The position numbers were made by a program, and so were the translations under genes. Shown piece by piece: positions 1 through 8,600 of a DNA stretch of 64,000 nucleotides. Source of the stretch: Mesorhizobium jarvisii (GTDB lineage Bacteria > Pseudomonadota > Alphaproteobacteria > Rhizobiales > Rhizobiaceae). Position 1 is the first letter of the stretch. Every line of letters begins with the position of its first letter. The notes under the pieces were generated by a model. It was not told the origin of the DNA and ran no database searches. It saw nothing but the letters and a program-made list of their open reading frames with translations. The stretch is taken from the NCBI RefSeq assembly GCF_003601985.1, contig NZ_QZXA01000007.1, positions 368,713 to 432,712 of the forward strand. Reading direction: 5' to 3'.

Positions 1-55
1 TGACGTCAGGCTTGTAGCGCTGGACGCGCTCGACAAGCTCATACTGACGCATCAT
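1..55 (-). CDS. rsh: Bifunctional (p)ppGpp synthetase/hydrolase, N-terminal fragment
   Basis: Only the first 18 codons are inside the window; the gene runs off the left edge. The translation MMRQYELVERVQRYKPDV matches the N-terminus I know for the single long RelA/SpoT homologue (Rsh) of rhizobia, the cytoplasmic enzyme that makes and degrades the stringent-response alarmone. Two ATG codons lie in tandem (53-55 and 50-52), so the exact start is open. It follows rpoZ on the same strand with a gap of about 130 bp, the usual rpoZ-rsh order in this group. No catalytic motif can be seen because the fragment is so short. Confidence 0.8.
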   Translation of the reverse strand, partial: MMRQYELVERVQRYKPDV

Positions 56-183
56 GGGCGGAATCTCTCAGCGATGAAATGAATCATGCGCCGCACTGCT
101 GTACGGCGCATGTCATAGATAGCCACGAAACTGCCGGGACGGAAGTGCCGGAAACGCGTTCCGGGCAGGTCCAGGAAACTCTC

Positions 184-585
184 TTAGTAGTCGTCGCTCT
201 TTTCCGGCGGTACCAGACCTTCGATGCCGGCCAGCAGGTCTTCCTCGGTCATGCGATCGAAGGTGATGTTGTCCTCGGCATCGTCGGTTTCAGCGGCCGC
301 GACAGCGCCGCCGGTCTGATCGGCGATCACCTCGCCTTCAGCCTCGGGCTCGTCGACCTCGACATGCTTCTGCAGCGAATGGATCAGATCTTCCTTGAGG
401 TCGTCGGGCGACAGCGTCTCGTCGGCGATCTCGCGCAGGGCGATGACCGGGTTCTTGTCGTTGTCGCGAGGAACGGTGATCTGCGCGCCCTGGCTGATCT
501 GGCGGGCACGGTGGCCGGCCAAAAGCACCAGCTCGAAGCGGTTGTCGACCTTGTCGATGCAATCTTCAACGGTTACGCGGGCCAT
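184..585 (-). CDS. rpoZ: DNA-directed RNA polymerase omega subunit
   Basis: The protein has 133 residues. Residues 1-60 carry the omega core, beginning MARVTVEDCIDKVDNRFELV and continuing with the conserved HRARQISQGA segment. Omega binds the beta-prime subunit and helps RNA polymerase assembly and, in proteobacteria, ppGpp binding. Residues 80-133 form an acidic tail rich in Asp and Glu, as usual in rhizobial RpoZ. An AAGGGG Shine-Dalgarno-like run lies just upstream of the ATG. It sits directly before rsh on the same strand, the order seen in many proteobacteria, which links polymerase and alarmone synthesis. Confidence 0.95.
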   Translation of the reverse strand: MARVTVEDCIDKVDNRFELVLLAGHRARQISQGAQITVPRDNDKNPVIALREIADETLSPDDLKEDLIHSLQKHVEVDEPEAEGEVIADQTGGAVAAAETDDAEDNITFDRMTEEDLLAGIEGLVPPEKSDDY

Positions 586-905
586 GGACTGCCCCTTTCA
601 TGCCTGGATTTGATGGAAAACAGGGGCGGTCCATAACCCGAACGCCGCCAAAATACAAGCATCATGGCATTGGCGGGACTATTGGGTGCTCAATCCCTGC
701 CCAAACACCGGATCTGGCAAACAGCCCGCGTCGTTCGTTCGACGCCGCGATCACAATTGCTTGCATTGCCGCATCACGCCTTGGATTGCCACCAAACTGG
801 CGTTATCTCGAATGGACAAGGTCAGCCGGTTTATTATGAGCCTGACCGATAGTCGCTACCGCATTTCGTTTAGACGGCCGCATTTTTCGAAAAGGAACAT
901 TTTCC
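586..905. other. Intergenic stretch between rpoZ and the NYN gene
   Basis: The 320 bases separate two divergent genes and should hold both promoters. Short open frames occur on the plus strand but have no ribosome-binding site and no recognisable protein. I see no convincing RNA gene or strong hairpin here. Confidence 0.4.
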
Positions 906-1487
906 ATGTTCGACCCCCGTGAAAAAATCGCCTTGTTCATCGACGGTGCCAATCTCTACGCTACGTCGCGGGCGCTCGGCTTCGACATCGACTATCGCAA
1001 GCTGTTGTCGAGTTTCCAGAAGCGCGGCTATCTCTTGCGCGCCTATTATTACACGGCACTGGTCGAGGATCAGGAATACTCCTCGATCCGCCCGCTGATC
1101 GACTGGCTCGACTATAACGGCTTCAAGGTGGTGACCAAGCCCGCCAAGGAGTTCACCGACTCGACCGGCCGCCGCAAGATCAAGGGCAATATGGACATCG
1201 AACTGACGGTCGATGCGCTGGAGCTCGCCGATGTCGTCGACCACTATGTCATTTTCTCCGGCGATGGCGACTTCCGCACGCTGGTCGAGGCGCTGCAGCG
1301 GCGCGGCCGCAAGGTGTCGATCGTCTCGACCATGGCCTCGCAACCGCCGATGATCTCGGACGATCTGCGCCGCCAGGCCGACCATTTCATCGACCTGACG
1401 ACGCTGAAGAACGAAGTCGGCCGCGATCCTTCCGAGCGGCCCGTGCGACGGCCCGAACCGGCTGAAGTCGATGAGGACGACTACTGA
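906..1487 (+). CDS. NYN domain protein (LabA/DUF88 family, PIN-like nuclease fold)
   Basis: The protein has 193 residues. The NYN fold is marked by FIDGANLY (Asp13, Asn16), the KGNMDIEL segment (Asp97) and FSGDGDF (Asp120, Asp122), together the usual acidic metal-binding cluster of PIN-like ribonucleases. The tail after residue 170 is charged and probably disordered. Family members are thought to act on RNA; the target is unknown. An AAAAGGAA ribosome-binding site precedes the ATG. A uracil-DNA glycosylase gene follows 11 bp downstream, so the two are probably cotranscribed. Confidence 0.85.
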   Translation: MFDPREKIALFIDGANLYATSRALGFDIDYRKLLSSFQKRGYLLRAYYYTALVEDQEYSSIRPLIDWLDYNGFKVVTKPAKEFTDSTGRRKIKGNMDIELTVDALELADVVDHYVIFSGDGDFRTLVEALQRRGRKVSIVSTMASQPPMISDDLRRQADHFIDLTTLKNEVGRDPSERPVRRPEPAEVDEDDY

Positions 1488-1498
1488 GGCCGGTTGCC

Positions 1499-2155
1499 TT
1501 GACCGCCCTCTCCCAAGCCGAACCGGGTCGCGACTGCCCGCTCTGCCCGCGGCTGCATGATTTCATTGCGCAGTGGCGGCAGCGCGAGCCGTCCTGGTTC
1601 AACGCGCCGGTGCCGACCTTCCTGCCGCCGCAGGGCGAGGACAGCGTCCAGCTTCTGATCGTCGGGCTGGCGCCCGGCCTGCGCGGTGCCAACCGCACCG
1701 GCCGCCCCTTCACCGGCGACTATGCCGGCGACCTGCTCTACTCGACGCTGATCGCGCACGGCTTAGCACGCGGTGAGTTCAAGGCGCGGCCCGATGACGG
1801 GCTGGAGCTTGTCGGCACCGCGATCACCAATGCAGTGCGCTGCGTGCCGCCGGAGAACAAGCCGGTGGGCGCCGAAATCTCGACCTGTCGCAGCTTCCTG
1901 GTGCCGACGATCGCACGCTTTCCCAAGCTACGCGCGGTGCTGGCGCTTGGGTCCATCGCGCACCAGTCGACCGTGCGCGCGCTGGGCGGGCGCGTCGCCG
2001 CCTATCCGTTCAAGCATGGCGGGCAGCTGCCGGCCGGCGGCGTCACGCTGTTTTCGAGCTATCACTGCTCGCGCTACAACACCAACACCGGCGTTTTGAC
2101 GGAGGCGATGTTCGTCAGCGTGTTCAGCGAGATCGCGGCGTTCCTGCAGAAATAA
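1499..2155 (+). CDS. Uracil-DNA glycosylase, family 5 (UDGb type)
   Basis: The protein has 218 residues and the only reasonable start is TTG, with TGAGG about 10 bases upstream. Motif A, GLAPGLRGANRTGRPFTGD (residues 56-74), and the later SYHCSRYNTNTG (187-198) are the signature of family 5 uracil-DNA glycosylases, which remove uracil and some other deaminated bases. Four cysteines at 13, 16, 115 and 130 have the spacing expected for the 4Fe-4S cluster. It probably shares a transcript with the NYN gene. A second, family 4-like glycosylase lies at 36644-37519. Confidence 0.88.
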   Translation: MTALSQAEPGRDCPLCPRLHDFIAQWRQREPSWFNAPVPTFLPPQGEDSVQLLIVGLAPGLRGANRTGRPFTGDYAGDLLYSTLIAHGLARGEFKARPDDGLELVGTAITNAVRCVPPENKPVGAEISTCRSFLVPTIARFPKLRAVLALGSIAHQSTVRALGGRVAAYPFKHGGQLPAGGVTLFSSYHCSRYNTNTGVLTEAMFVSVFSEIAAFLQK

Positions 2156-2165
2156 CCGCCGCCCT

Positions 2166-3179
2166 TCAAAACCCCTCCAGCACAATCTTGCCCTTGGCCT
2201 TGCCGGTTTCGATCAGCGCATGAGCGCGCTTCAGATTGGCGGCATTGATAGGACCGAAGGTTTCACCCAAGGTGGTGCGGATGATGCTCGCGTCGACCAG
2301 GCGCGACAGCTCGTTCAGATGTTCGCCCTGTGCGGCCATGTCCTGCGTCTCGAACAGCGAGCGGGTGAACATCAGTTCCCAATGCACCGAAACGCTTTTG
2401 CGTTTGAACGGATTGATATCGAGCGTCTGGGGATCGTCGATCAACCCGAACCGGCCTTGCGGTGCGATCAATTCGGCAATCTCGGCCAGGTGCCGGTCGG
2501 TGTTGGTTGTCGAGAATACGAAGGCTGGTGCGCCGATACCGAGTGCCGCGACTTCGGCAGCCAACGGCTTGGAATGATCGATGGCATGATGGGCGCCAAG
2601 CCCAAGCACCCAGTCGCGTGTCTCTGGCCTCGATGCGGTGGCGATCACCGTCAGATCGGTCAGTTGGCGCGCAAGCTGCACCGCGATCGAGCCGACGCCG
2701 CCAGCGCCGCCGATGATCACGATGGCATTCGCGGCACCCACGACAGGCTTCTTCACGTCAAGGCGATCGAACAGCGCCTCAAAGGCGGTGATCGCCGTCA
2801 GCGGCAGCGCCGCGGCCTGCGCATACTCGAGCGAGCCGGGCTTGCGGCCGACGAGGCGCTCATCGACAAGGTGGAACTCGGCATTGGTACCTTGCGGCGC
2901 GAGCGCACCGGAATAGAAGACGTCGTCTCCGGGCTTGAACAGGGTGGCATCCGGCCCCGTTGCAACGACCCGGCCGGCGGCGTCCCAGCCAAGCACACGC
3001 CAGCTTCCGGCTTCGGGTTTGGCACTCCGCCGTATCTTGGTGTCGACCGGATTGACCGAGATCGCCTTTACCTCGACCAGCAATTGACGGCCTTTCGGCT
3101 CCGGCTTGGGCAGGTCGATGTCGACAAGGGACGCCTGATCGGTGATGGGGGCTGGGACTTGATAGCCGACGGCGCGCAT
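2166..3179 (-). CDS. Zinc-binding alcohol dehydrogenase family protein (quinone oxidoreductase-like)
   Basis: The 337-residue protein has a GroES-like N-terminal half with VKAISVNPVDTKIRR and a Rossmann nucleotide-binding half with GGAGGVGSIAVQLARQL. This is the medium-chain dehydrogenase/reductase superfamily, closest by pattern to the adh_fam_1 (ZADH) group of NADPH-quinone oxidoreductase-like enzymes. A longer open frame extends upstream, but MRAVGYQVP is the family N-terminus. It diverges from an HxlR regulator with about 110 bp between the starts, suggesting that the regulator controls it. The substrate cannot be told from sequence. Confidence 0.85.
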   Translation of the reverse strand: MRAVGYQVPAPITDQASLVDIDLPKPEPKGRQLLVEVKAISVNPVDTKIRRSAKPEAGSWRVLGWDAAGRVVATGPDATLFKPGDDVFYSGALAPQGTNAEFHLVDERLVGRKPGSLEYAQAAALPLTAITAFEALFDRLDVKKPVVGAANAIVIIGGAGGVGSIAVQLARQLTDLTVIATASRPETRDWVLGLGAHHAIDHSKPLAAEVAALGIGAPAFVFSTTNTDRHLAEIAELIAPQGRFGLIDDPQTLDINPFKRKSVSVHWELMFTRSLFETQDMAAQGEHLNELSRLVDASIIRTTLGETFGPINAANLKRAHALIETGKAKGKIVLEGF

Positions 3180-3230
3180 TTCGATCTCCGCAATTGCTGT
3201 TGAGCTTTGTATGCGGCAGAGATGCGGATT

Positions 3231-3268
3231 ATGTGCGCAAGGCGCAAGAATGCACATATAAAGCACAT
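3231..3268. promoter_or_regulatory. Candidate HxlR operator in the divergent promoter region
   Basis: ATGTGC at 3231-3236 and GCACAT at 3252-3257 form an inverted repeat, and a further GCACAT lies at 3263-3268. The three half-sites lie between the divergent dehydrogenase and HxlR genes, where an operator is expected. Assignment to the HxlR protein is inference. Confidence 0.4.
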
Positions 3269-3289
3269 AGTGTCGAAAAGGATACCGTC

Positions 3290-3652
3290 ATGCCGCGTAT
3301 TCGCCATGAACGACTCGATTGCAGCCCTGGCTGCAGCGTGGAGGGAACGCTGCGCTATATCGACGGAAAATGGAAAGGCGTCGTGCTCTACCATCTGTTC
3401 GAAGGGACGCTGCGCTTCAACGAGATCCGCCGGCGCATTCCCAACTGCACACAGCGCATGCTGACCAACCAGCTGCGCGAACTGGAAGCCGATGGGCTGA
3501 TTGCTCGCAAGATCTATCCGGAAGTGCCGCCGAAGGTGGAATACAGCCTGACGCCGCGTGGCAGAAGCCTGGGGCCGGTGATCACAGCCCTGAAAGAGTG
3601 GGGCGATGCGAATGTGACGCTGGCGCCGCAGGTTCCGCAGGTTGCAGCATAA
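3290..3652 (+). CDS. HxlR family winged-helix transcriptional regulator
   Basis: The 120-residue protein is one winged-helix domain with the family hallmarks DGKWKGVVLYHL, LRFNEIRRRIP and RMLTNQLRELEADGLI. Cys11 and Cys15 lie in the N-terminal region where YodB, HypR and QorR carry a redox- or electrophile-sensing cysteine. The start was taken at MPRIRHERLDC, the usual family N-terminus. It is divergent from an oxidoreductase gene, the arrangement known for QorR and qor2 in Corynebacterium. Response to quinones or electrophiles is therefore plausible but unproven. Confidence 0.88.
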   Translation: MPRIRHERLDCSPGCSVEGTLRYIDGKWKGVVLYHLFEGTLRFNEIRRRIPNCTQRMLTNQLRELEADGLIARKIYPEVPPKVEYSLTPRGRSLGPVITALKEWGDANVTLAPQVPQVAA

Positions 3653-3683
3653 AGCGGCAGTGAGCGCTGTCCCCTGAATGAGT

Positions 3684-4427
3684 TCATGGGGATGGCGGAG
3701 CTTCCGGAAGGATCGATCCCGGTGATGTTGTGGACAGCGCGGCCAGCACGGCCGGCCCGCCCTGCAGAACGTTCAGGTCGACGTCACCCTCGATGCCATC
3801 CACGCGGCCCCGGTTGTGGTACTGCCAATAGACCCAGTCGTGGCGGTCCGGTTCCACCAGCAGCGAGCGAAGCCAGAGCGGGCGAGCAGCGATCTGCCCG
3901 GCATAGGCAGCCTCAGCCTCATCGGTCAGATAGACGATCGCCGTCTTGCCGAACGCCGCCTCGACAGGTCCGAGGAAAGCCTGGAGTTCGGCATTCAACT
4001 GTTCGGGCGATGGGCGCTGCGGACAGTTGCCGCCGAACTCAACATCGACCACCGGCGGCAGCAAGGGCTGATCGTGCGGTACCACCGAGATGAAATTCTT
4101 CGCCTGGTCGGCGCCGGGCCGGCAGAAGGTGAAGAAATGATAGGCGCCTACGGCGATGCCGGCCGCACGGGCCTCACGTAGATTGGTGGCAAAAGCGCGA
4201 TCGACATGATCGCCCCCCTCGGTCGCCTTGATGATGGCGAAGGCGACATCGTCGGCGGCAGCCCGCCGCCAGTCGATCTGGCCTTGATGATGCGAGACGT
4301 CGATGCCCCTGACCGGATATTTGTTACGGTCGGGAGAATAGGTGTGGAAGTAAACGAAGCCGCCGGCCACGGCCATCGCTGCAAAAACCAGGCCCATCGA
4401 TCCCCAGAGGATGATCCGGTTCTTCAA
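3684..4427 (-). CDS. Membrane-anchored GH25 lysozyme
   Basis: The 247-residue protein has an N-terminal transmembrane or signal-anchor segment (about 5-27), then a glycoside hydrolase family 25 domain. GIDVSHHQGQIDW (Asp43) and VVDVEF (Asp128, Glu130) are the two acidic catalytic motifs of Chalaropsis-type muramidases, which cleave the MurNAc-GlcNAc bond of peptidoglycan. The reading frame begins with TTG, preceded by GAGGGG at good spacing; no ATG fits. The tail is proline-rich. It is cotranscribed at most with smpB upstream (86 bp gap). It could be a self-wall remodelling enzyme or a phage-derived gene now domesticated. Confidence 0.88.
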   Translation of the reverse strand: MKNRIILWGSMGLVFAAMAVAGGFVYFHTYSPDRNKYPVRGIDVSHHQGQIDWRRAAADDVAFAIIKATEGGDHVDRAFATNLREARAAGIAVGAYHFFTFCRPGADQAKNFISVVPHDQPLLPPVVDVEFGGNCPQRPSPEQLNAELQAFLGPVEAAFGKTAIVYLTDEAEAAYAGQIAARPLWLRSLLVEPDRHDWVYWQYHNRGRVDGIEGDVDLNVLQGGPAVLAALSTTSPGSILPEAPPSP

Positions 4428-4513
4428 AGCGATCCCCTCTGGTATCTGTCGGTCGCTCTTGCCCGAAATTTGGAAGCCAACCTGGCTTTTCGAGGGCTAC
4501 CGCCTGATGTTTC

Positions 4514-4993
4514 TCACCCACGCTCCTTCAAGAGCCGGCCCTTCTCGCGCGACCAGTCGCGCTGTTTCTCGGTCTCGCGCTTGTCGTGCAGTTTCTTGCC
4601 GCGGCCGACGGCGAGCAGCAGCTTGGCGCGGCCCTGGTCGTTGAAATAGATTTTCAGCGGCACCAGCGTCATGCCTTCGCGGTCGACGCTTTGCGACAGC
4701 TTGGCCATCTCGCGCTTGTTGAGCAGGAGTTTGCGCCGCCGCCTGGGCTCGTGGTTGAAGCGGTTGGCCTGCAGATATTCGGGCAGATAGGAATTGATCA
4801 GCCAGATCTCGCCGCCTTCGACCGAGGCATAGCTGTCCTGGATATTGGCCTGGCCCTGGCGCAGCGACTTGACCTCGGTGCCGGTCAGCACCAAGCCGGC
4901 CTCGATCGTGTCGAGCACCTCATAGGAAAACCGCGCCTTGCGGTTTTCCGCAACGGTCTTGTTGTTGGGATCGGCTTTTCTGACTTGATTCAT
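4514..4993 (-). CDS. smpB: SsrA-binding protein SmpB
   Basis: The 159-residue protein shows the SmpB barrel and tail: ENRKARFSYEVLDTIEAGLV, TGTEVKSLRQGQ and the basic C-terminus with KLHDKRETEKQRDW. SmpB binds tmRNA and brings it to stalled ribosomes for trans-translation. Length and motifs are complete. dapA lies 25 bp upstream on the same strand, so the two are likely cotranscribed; dapA-smpB is a common order in this group. No tmRNA gene was seen nearby. Confidence 0.97.
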   Translation of the reverse strand: MNQVRKADPNNKTVAENRKARFSYEVLDTIEAGLVLTGTEVKSLRQGQANIQDSYASVEGGEIWLINSYLPEYLQANRFNHEPRRRRKLLLNKREMAKLSQSVDREGMTLVPLKIYFNDQGRAKLLLAVGRGKKLHDKRETEKQRDWSREKGRLLKERG

Positions 4994-5018
4994 GATGTGG
5001 AGAGGTGGCGCCTCATCC

Positions 5019-5900
5019 TCAATTAATCAAGCCGGCGTGCTTCATGGCCGCATCGATCTTCGCCGCGGTCGACTCCTCCACCGTGACCAGTGGCGAGCGC
5101 AGCACATTCTCGACCTTGCCCAGCTTCGACAGCGCGTATTTGGCGCCGGACACGCCGGGCTCCAGGAAGATCGCCTTGTGCAGCGGCAAGAGACGGTCCT
5201 GCAATTCAAGCGCCTTGGCGCTGTCGCCGGAAAGCGTCGCCTCCTGGAATTCGGCGCACAGCCGCGGTGCGACGTTCGAGGTCACCGAGATGCAGCCGAC
5301 GCCGCCATGGGCGTTGAAGCCGAGCGCCGAGGCATCCTCGCCGGAAAGCTGGATGAAATCCTTGCCGCAGGTCATGCGCTGCTCGGACACACGCTCGACC
5401 TTACCGGTCGCGTCCTTGACGCCGACGATGTTCTTGAAGTCGTGCGCCAGCCGGCCCATCGTCTCCGGCATCATGTCGATCACCGAACGCGGTGGGATAT
5501 TGTAGATGATGATCGGCAGCTTGGTCGCCTTGGCGACGGCGGCGAAATGCTCGTAGAGGCCGCGCTGCGTCGGCTTGTTGTAGTAGGGCGTGACGACGAG
5601 CGCAGCGTCGGCGCCAACCTTTTCGGCATATTGCACGAGGCCGACGGCTTCCGCCGTGTTGTTGGAACCGGCGCCGGCGACGACCGGAGCGCGGCCCTTG
5701 GCCACCTCGATGCAGACCTTGACGACATGGCGATGCTCGTCATGCGACAGCGTCGGCGACTCGCCGGTGGTGCCAACCGGAACCAAGCCTGTCGTGCCTT
5801 CCCCGAGCTGCCATTCGACAAAGGCGCGAAAGGCTTTCTCGTCGAAACGCCCGCTCTTTTCGAACGGTGTCACGAGCGCAGTAAGCGAGCCTCTCAGCAT
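5019..5900 (-). CDS. dapA: 4-hydroxy-tetrahydrodipicolinate synthase
   Basis: The 293-residue enzyme condenses pyruvate with aspartate semialdehyde, the first committed step to lysine and diaminopimelate. The Schiff-base lysine is Lys162 in NIVGVKDATG; Tyr133 and Arg138 lie in IIYNIPPR; Thr44-Thr45 lie in PVGTTGES. The start was set at MLRGSLTALVTPF because AAGGAG stands 9 bases upstream and the family begins there, although the frame is open for 25 further codons. A 47-bp palindromic repeat lies upstream of the gene. Confidence 0.97.
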   Translation of the reverse strand: MLRGSLTALVTPFEKSGRFDEKAFRAFVEWQLGEGTTGLVPVGTTGESPTLSHDEHRHVVKVCIEVAKGRAPVVAGAGSNNTAEAVGLVQYAEKVGADAALVVTPYYNKPTQRGLYEHFAAVAKATKLPIIIYNIPPRSVIDMMPETMGRLAHDFKNIVGVKDATGKVERVSEQRMTCGKDFIQLSGEDASALGFNAHGGVGCISVTSNVAPRLCAEFQEATLSGDSAKALELQDRLLPLHKAIFLEPGVSGAKYALSKLGKVENVLRSPLVTVEESTAAKIDAAMKHAGLIN

Positions 5901-5931
5901 GTCGTCCAACTCCTTGGGACTAGTTTGTTTA

Positions 5932-5978
5932 TGCATGTAATTGTCCCAAAACCGGTATCCACTTTTGGGCGACATGCA
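5932..5978. repeat. 47-bp intergenic palindromic repeat, copy A
   Basis: Outer arms TGCATGT and ACATGCA enclose inner arms CCCAAAA and TTTTGGG around a ten-base centre. The same 47-bp architecture recurs at 47648-47694 and 59075-59121. Rhizobial chromosomes contain many such intergenic palindromes. Function is unknown. Here it lies upstream of dapA. Confidence 0.85.
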
Positions 5979-6203
5979 TCGGTGTTTTGTCGATCAGTTT
6001 ATCGTGCGCGCCTTCTAACCGAAAGCGAAGCGGCGCACCATAGTCTCGACATGGTTGCGCGGCAAGCATCGCCATGGTGCCAGCAAGCGCAATTCGAACG
6101 GCCTCGATAACTCTTTGTTTACGAGCCCTTCACGACCTAAGTTTAGGCTTCGAGGCATCTTCGCCTGCTGGTAGAATGCTGGGATAAGGAAAGACACGAG
6201 ACC

Positions 6204-8234
6204 ATGCCGACCCGTCGGCCTCACCTCTTCGCACTGCTAGGCGCCATCGCCGCGCTGATGCCCGGCGTGGCGATCAGCGGCAGCGTGGATGCGCGGGTCA
6301 CCTCGGCGATCCCGATGCCGAGCCCGCAGGACAGTGCGCAGCAGGCCCCCTCACCCAGCGTCGCCCCGTTGAAAACTGGGCTCGACGCACTGGCCGCCGG
6401 CGATATCCCCGGCGCTCGCGGTGTGCGCGATGCGCTTCCCGCCCAATCGCTCGACCAGCACATTCTGGCCTGGGCGATCGCACTTTACGGTGGCGACAAG
6501 GTTCCGAGCGGCGACATCGCCGCCGCCGCGAAGATGCTGCCCAACTGGCCGGGCACCATTGCCTTGCGCAAGAACAGCGAGCGGGCGCTCTATCGAGAAA
6601 ACCCCGCTCCCGACATCGTCATTGCGGCGTTCGATGGCAGCCAGCCGCAAACATTCGAGGGCGTCATGGTTCTCGCCCGCGCCTATGTGGCGACGGGCAA
6701 TGTCAAGGCGGCGCGCTCGGTGCTGTCGCCGTTCTGGCGCACCACGGTCCTGGAAGCCAAGGACGAGACGGCGCTGATCAAGGAATTCGGCAGTCTGATC
6801 CCTGCTGCCGACCACCGTTTTCGCATGGACCGTATGTTCTATGCCGACCGGGTGAATTCCGCGCTGCGCATTGCCGGTCTTGCCGGCGCCCAGCAGTTTG
6901 CCGAGGCCTGGGCCGCGGCCGACAGAGGCGACAAGAATGCGTTGAAACTGCTGACGGCCGTCCCGGCATCCCAGCGTTCTGCCGGCTATTTCTTCGCGCA
7001 GGCCGAATATCTGCGCAAGCAGGAGGATTTTGCCGGCGCCGCTGCCGTGGTGATGATGGCGCCGACGGACCGCGAGGCTCTGGTCGACCCGGACGCCTGG
7101 TGGGTCGAGCGCCGGGTGCTGTCGCGCGAACTGGTCGACCAGGGCGACATGAAGACGGCGTACAAGATTGTCGCCACGCATGCCGCTGAAAGTGCAGCCA
7201 ATGCGGCCGAGGCCGAGTTCCATGCCGGCTGGTATGCGCTGCGTGGCCTCAACGACCCCAAGCTTGCCGCGACGCATTTTTCGCGCATCGCCGACCTTGC
7301 CCAAGGGCCGATGACCCTGTCGCGCGCCTATTACTGGCTCGGCCGTGCCGCGGAAGTCGGCGGTCCCGGCAACGCCAAGGACTATTTTGGGCGCGCCGCC
7401 AACTACGGCACGACCTTTTACGGGCAGCTTGCCGCCGAACGTGTCGGCCGGCAGGCGCTCAACATCGTCTATCCCACGCCCAGTGCCGCCGACCGGCAGA
7501 ATTTTGCCGGCCGCGAGGCGGTCAGCGCGATCAAGCGGCTGCAGGAGGCAGGCTATGATCGCTATGCCGAAACACTCTATCGCGACCTTGCCGGCCAATT
7601 GACCAGCCCGGGCGAACTGGCGCTGCTTGCTGTCCTTGCCGAGAAGCAGGGCAACCATTTCATGGCGCTGAAGGTCGGCAAGATCGCCGGCGCGCGCGGC
7701 ATCGATGTCGGCGCGTTGTCGCATCCGCTCGGCGTCATTCCTGATTCGGCCAATATTTCCGGTTCGGGCAAGGCGCTGGCCTATGCGATTGCCCGCCAGG
7801 AGAGCGAATTCAACATCGGTGCCGTATCCAGCGCCGGCGCGCGCGGGCTGCTGCAGCTGATGCCGGGAACCGCCAAGCAACTGGCGAAGAAGGCCGGATT
7901 GCAGTTTTCGCAGGCGCGGCTGACCACCGACGCCGGCTACAACGCCACACTCGGCTCGGCCTTCCTCGGCGAGCAGCTCGATCGCTTCAACGGCTCCTAC
8001 GTGCTGACCTTCGCCGGCTACAATGCCGGCCCCAACCGGGCCAGCCAGTGGGTGGCGAAGTACGGCGACCCGCGCGGCAAGGACATCGATGCGGTGGTGG
8101 ACTGGATCGAGCGGATTCCCTACACGGAAACAAGAAGTTACGTGCAGCGCGTGATGGAGAATTACGAAGTCTACAAGATGCGTATTTCCGGCAAATACGA
8201 CATCGTCGGCGACCTCGTGAACGGGCGGAGTTGA
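6204..8234 (+). CDS. Soluble lytic murein transglycosylase
   Basis: The 676-residue protein has an N-terminal signal peptide (about 1-26), a long alpha-helical repeat region, and a C-terminal SLT domain with ARQESEFN (catalytic Glu533) followed by SSAGARGLLQLMPGTA and a later TFAGYNAGPNRASQW. This is the Slt70 arrangement, an exolytic enzyme that cleaves peptidoglycan and leaves 1,6-anhydromuropeptides in the periplasm. It is divergent from dapA, whose product feeds diaminopimelate into the same wall. A GGAAAG-type ribosome-binding site precedes the ATG. Confidence 0.93.
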   Translation: MPTRRPHLFALLGAIAALMPGVAISGSVDARVTSAIPMPSPQDSAQQAPSPSVAPLKTGLDALAAGDIPGARGVRDALPAQSLDQHILAWAIALYGGDKVPSGDIAAAAKMLPNWPGTIALRKNSERALYRENPAPDIVIAAFDGSQPQTFEGVMVLARAYVATGNVKAARSVLSPFWRTTVLEAKDETALIKEFGSLIPAADHRFRMDRMFYADRVNSALRIAGLAGAQQFAEAWAAADRGDKNALKLLTAVPASQRSAGYFFAQAEYLRKQEDFAGAAAVVMMAPTDREALVDPDAWWVERRVLSRELVDQGDMKTAYKIVATHAAESAANAAEAEFHAGWYALRGLNDPKLAATHFSRIADLAQGPMTLSRAYYWLGRAAEVGGPGNAKDYFGRAANYGTTFYGQLAAERVGRQALNIVYPTPSAADRQNFAGREAVSAIKRLQEAGYDRYAETLYRDLAGQLTSPGELALLAVLAEKQGNHFMALKVGKIAGARGIDVGALSHPLGVIPDSANISGSGKALAYAIARQESEFNIGAVSSAGARGLLQLMPGTAKQLAKKAGLQFSQARLTTDAGYNATLGSAFLGEQLDRFNGSYVLTFAGYNAGPNRASQWVAKYGDPRGKDIDAVVDWIERIPYTETRSYVQRVMENYEVYKMRISGKYDIVGDLVNGRS

Positions 8235-8600
8235 GGCTTCTCGGTGCCTCTCCGCTTGTGGGGTGAGCAGCCGGCTCGCGTAAGCGAATTCATCGCGCCG
8301 GTGGCACGATGACAGACCAGCGAACGCCGGGACGCAACAAGCAGCGGGGAAATCCAGTGGACCTTTTGAAGGGGTTCAACGCCCGAAGGCTGGGAGTCTG
8401 CGAAGGGCCGGATGGTGGCCGATCCGCCCGACGGCGAATCGGGTCTTCACAGTTCGAAGCTCGAAAAGCCAACGAATTGGCTTTTCGTCGGCTACGCGCC
8501 CCCTCCCACCTGACAAGGGGAGAAGGAAAGGCCTTCATTTGACCGATCCTGCACTCGTCTGTAGCAGTCGAAAACAATCCGGCCAGGGAATCTTTTTCAG
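8235..8600. other. Intergenic stretch with a palindrome
   Basis: The 366 bases between the transglycosylase and hydrolase genes hold a 77-codon frame (8309-8542) without ribosome-binding site or recognisable product. The last third has repeat character: a 26-bp palindrome (8462-8487) and a pyrimidine-rich stretch, then a GGGGAGAAGG run. I see no RNA gene. Confidence 0.4.
8462..8487. repeat. 26-bp perfect palindrome, copy 1
   Basis: Arms CGAAAAGCCAA and TTGGCTTTTCG enclose a four-base loop. A second copy with the same arms apart from one base pair lies at 38428-38453. Both are followed by a GCTACGCG-like string, so they belong to one intergenic repeat family rather than being chance terminators. 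Confidence 0.75.

Noticed and set aside
6351..7880. A 509-codon open frame on the minus strand
   Set aside because: It is antisense to the transglycosylase gene, without a ribosome-binding site or recognisable domain.
8309..8542. A 77-codon frame between the transglycosylase and hydrolase genes
   Set aside because: It includes the 26-bp palindrome and other repeat-like DNA; the translation has no family features.
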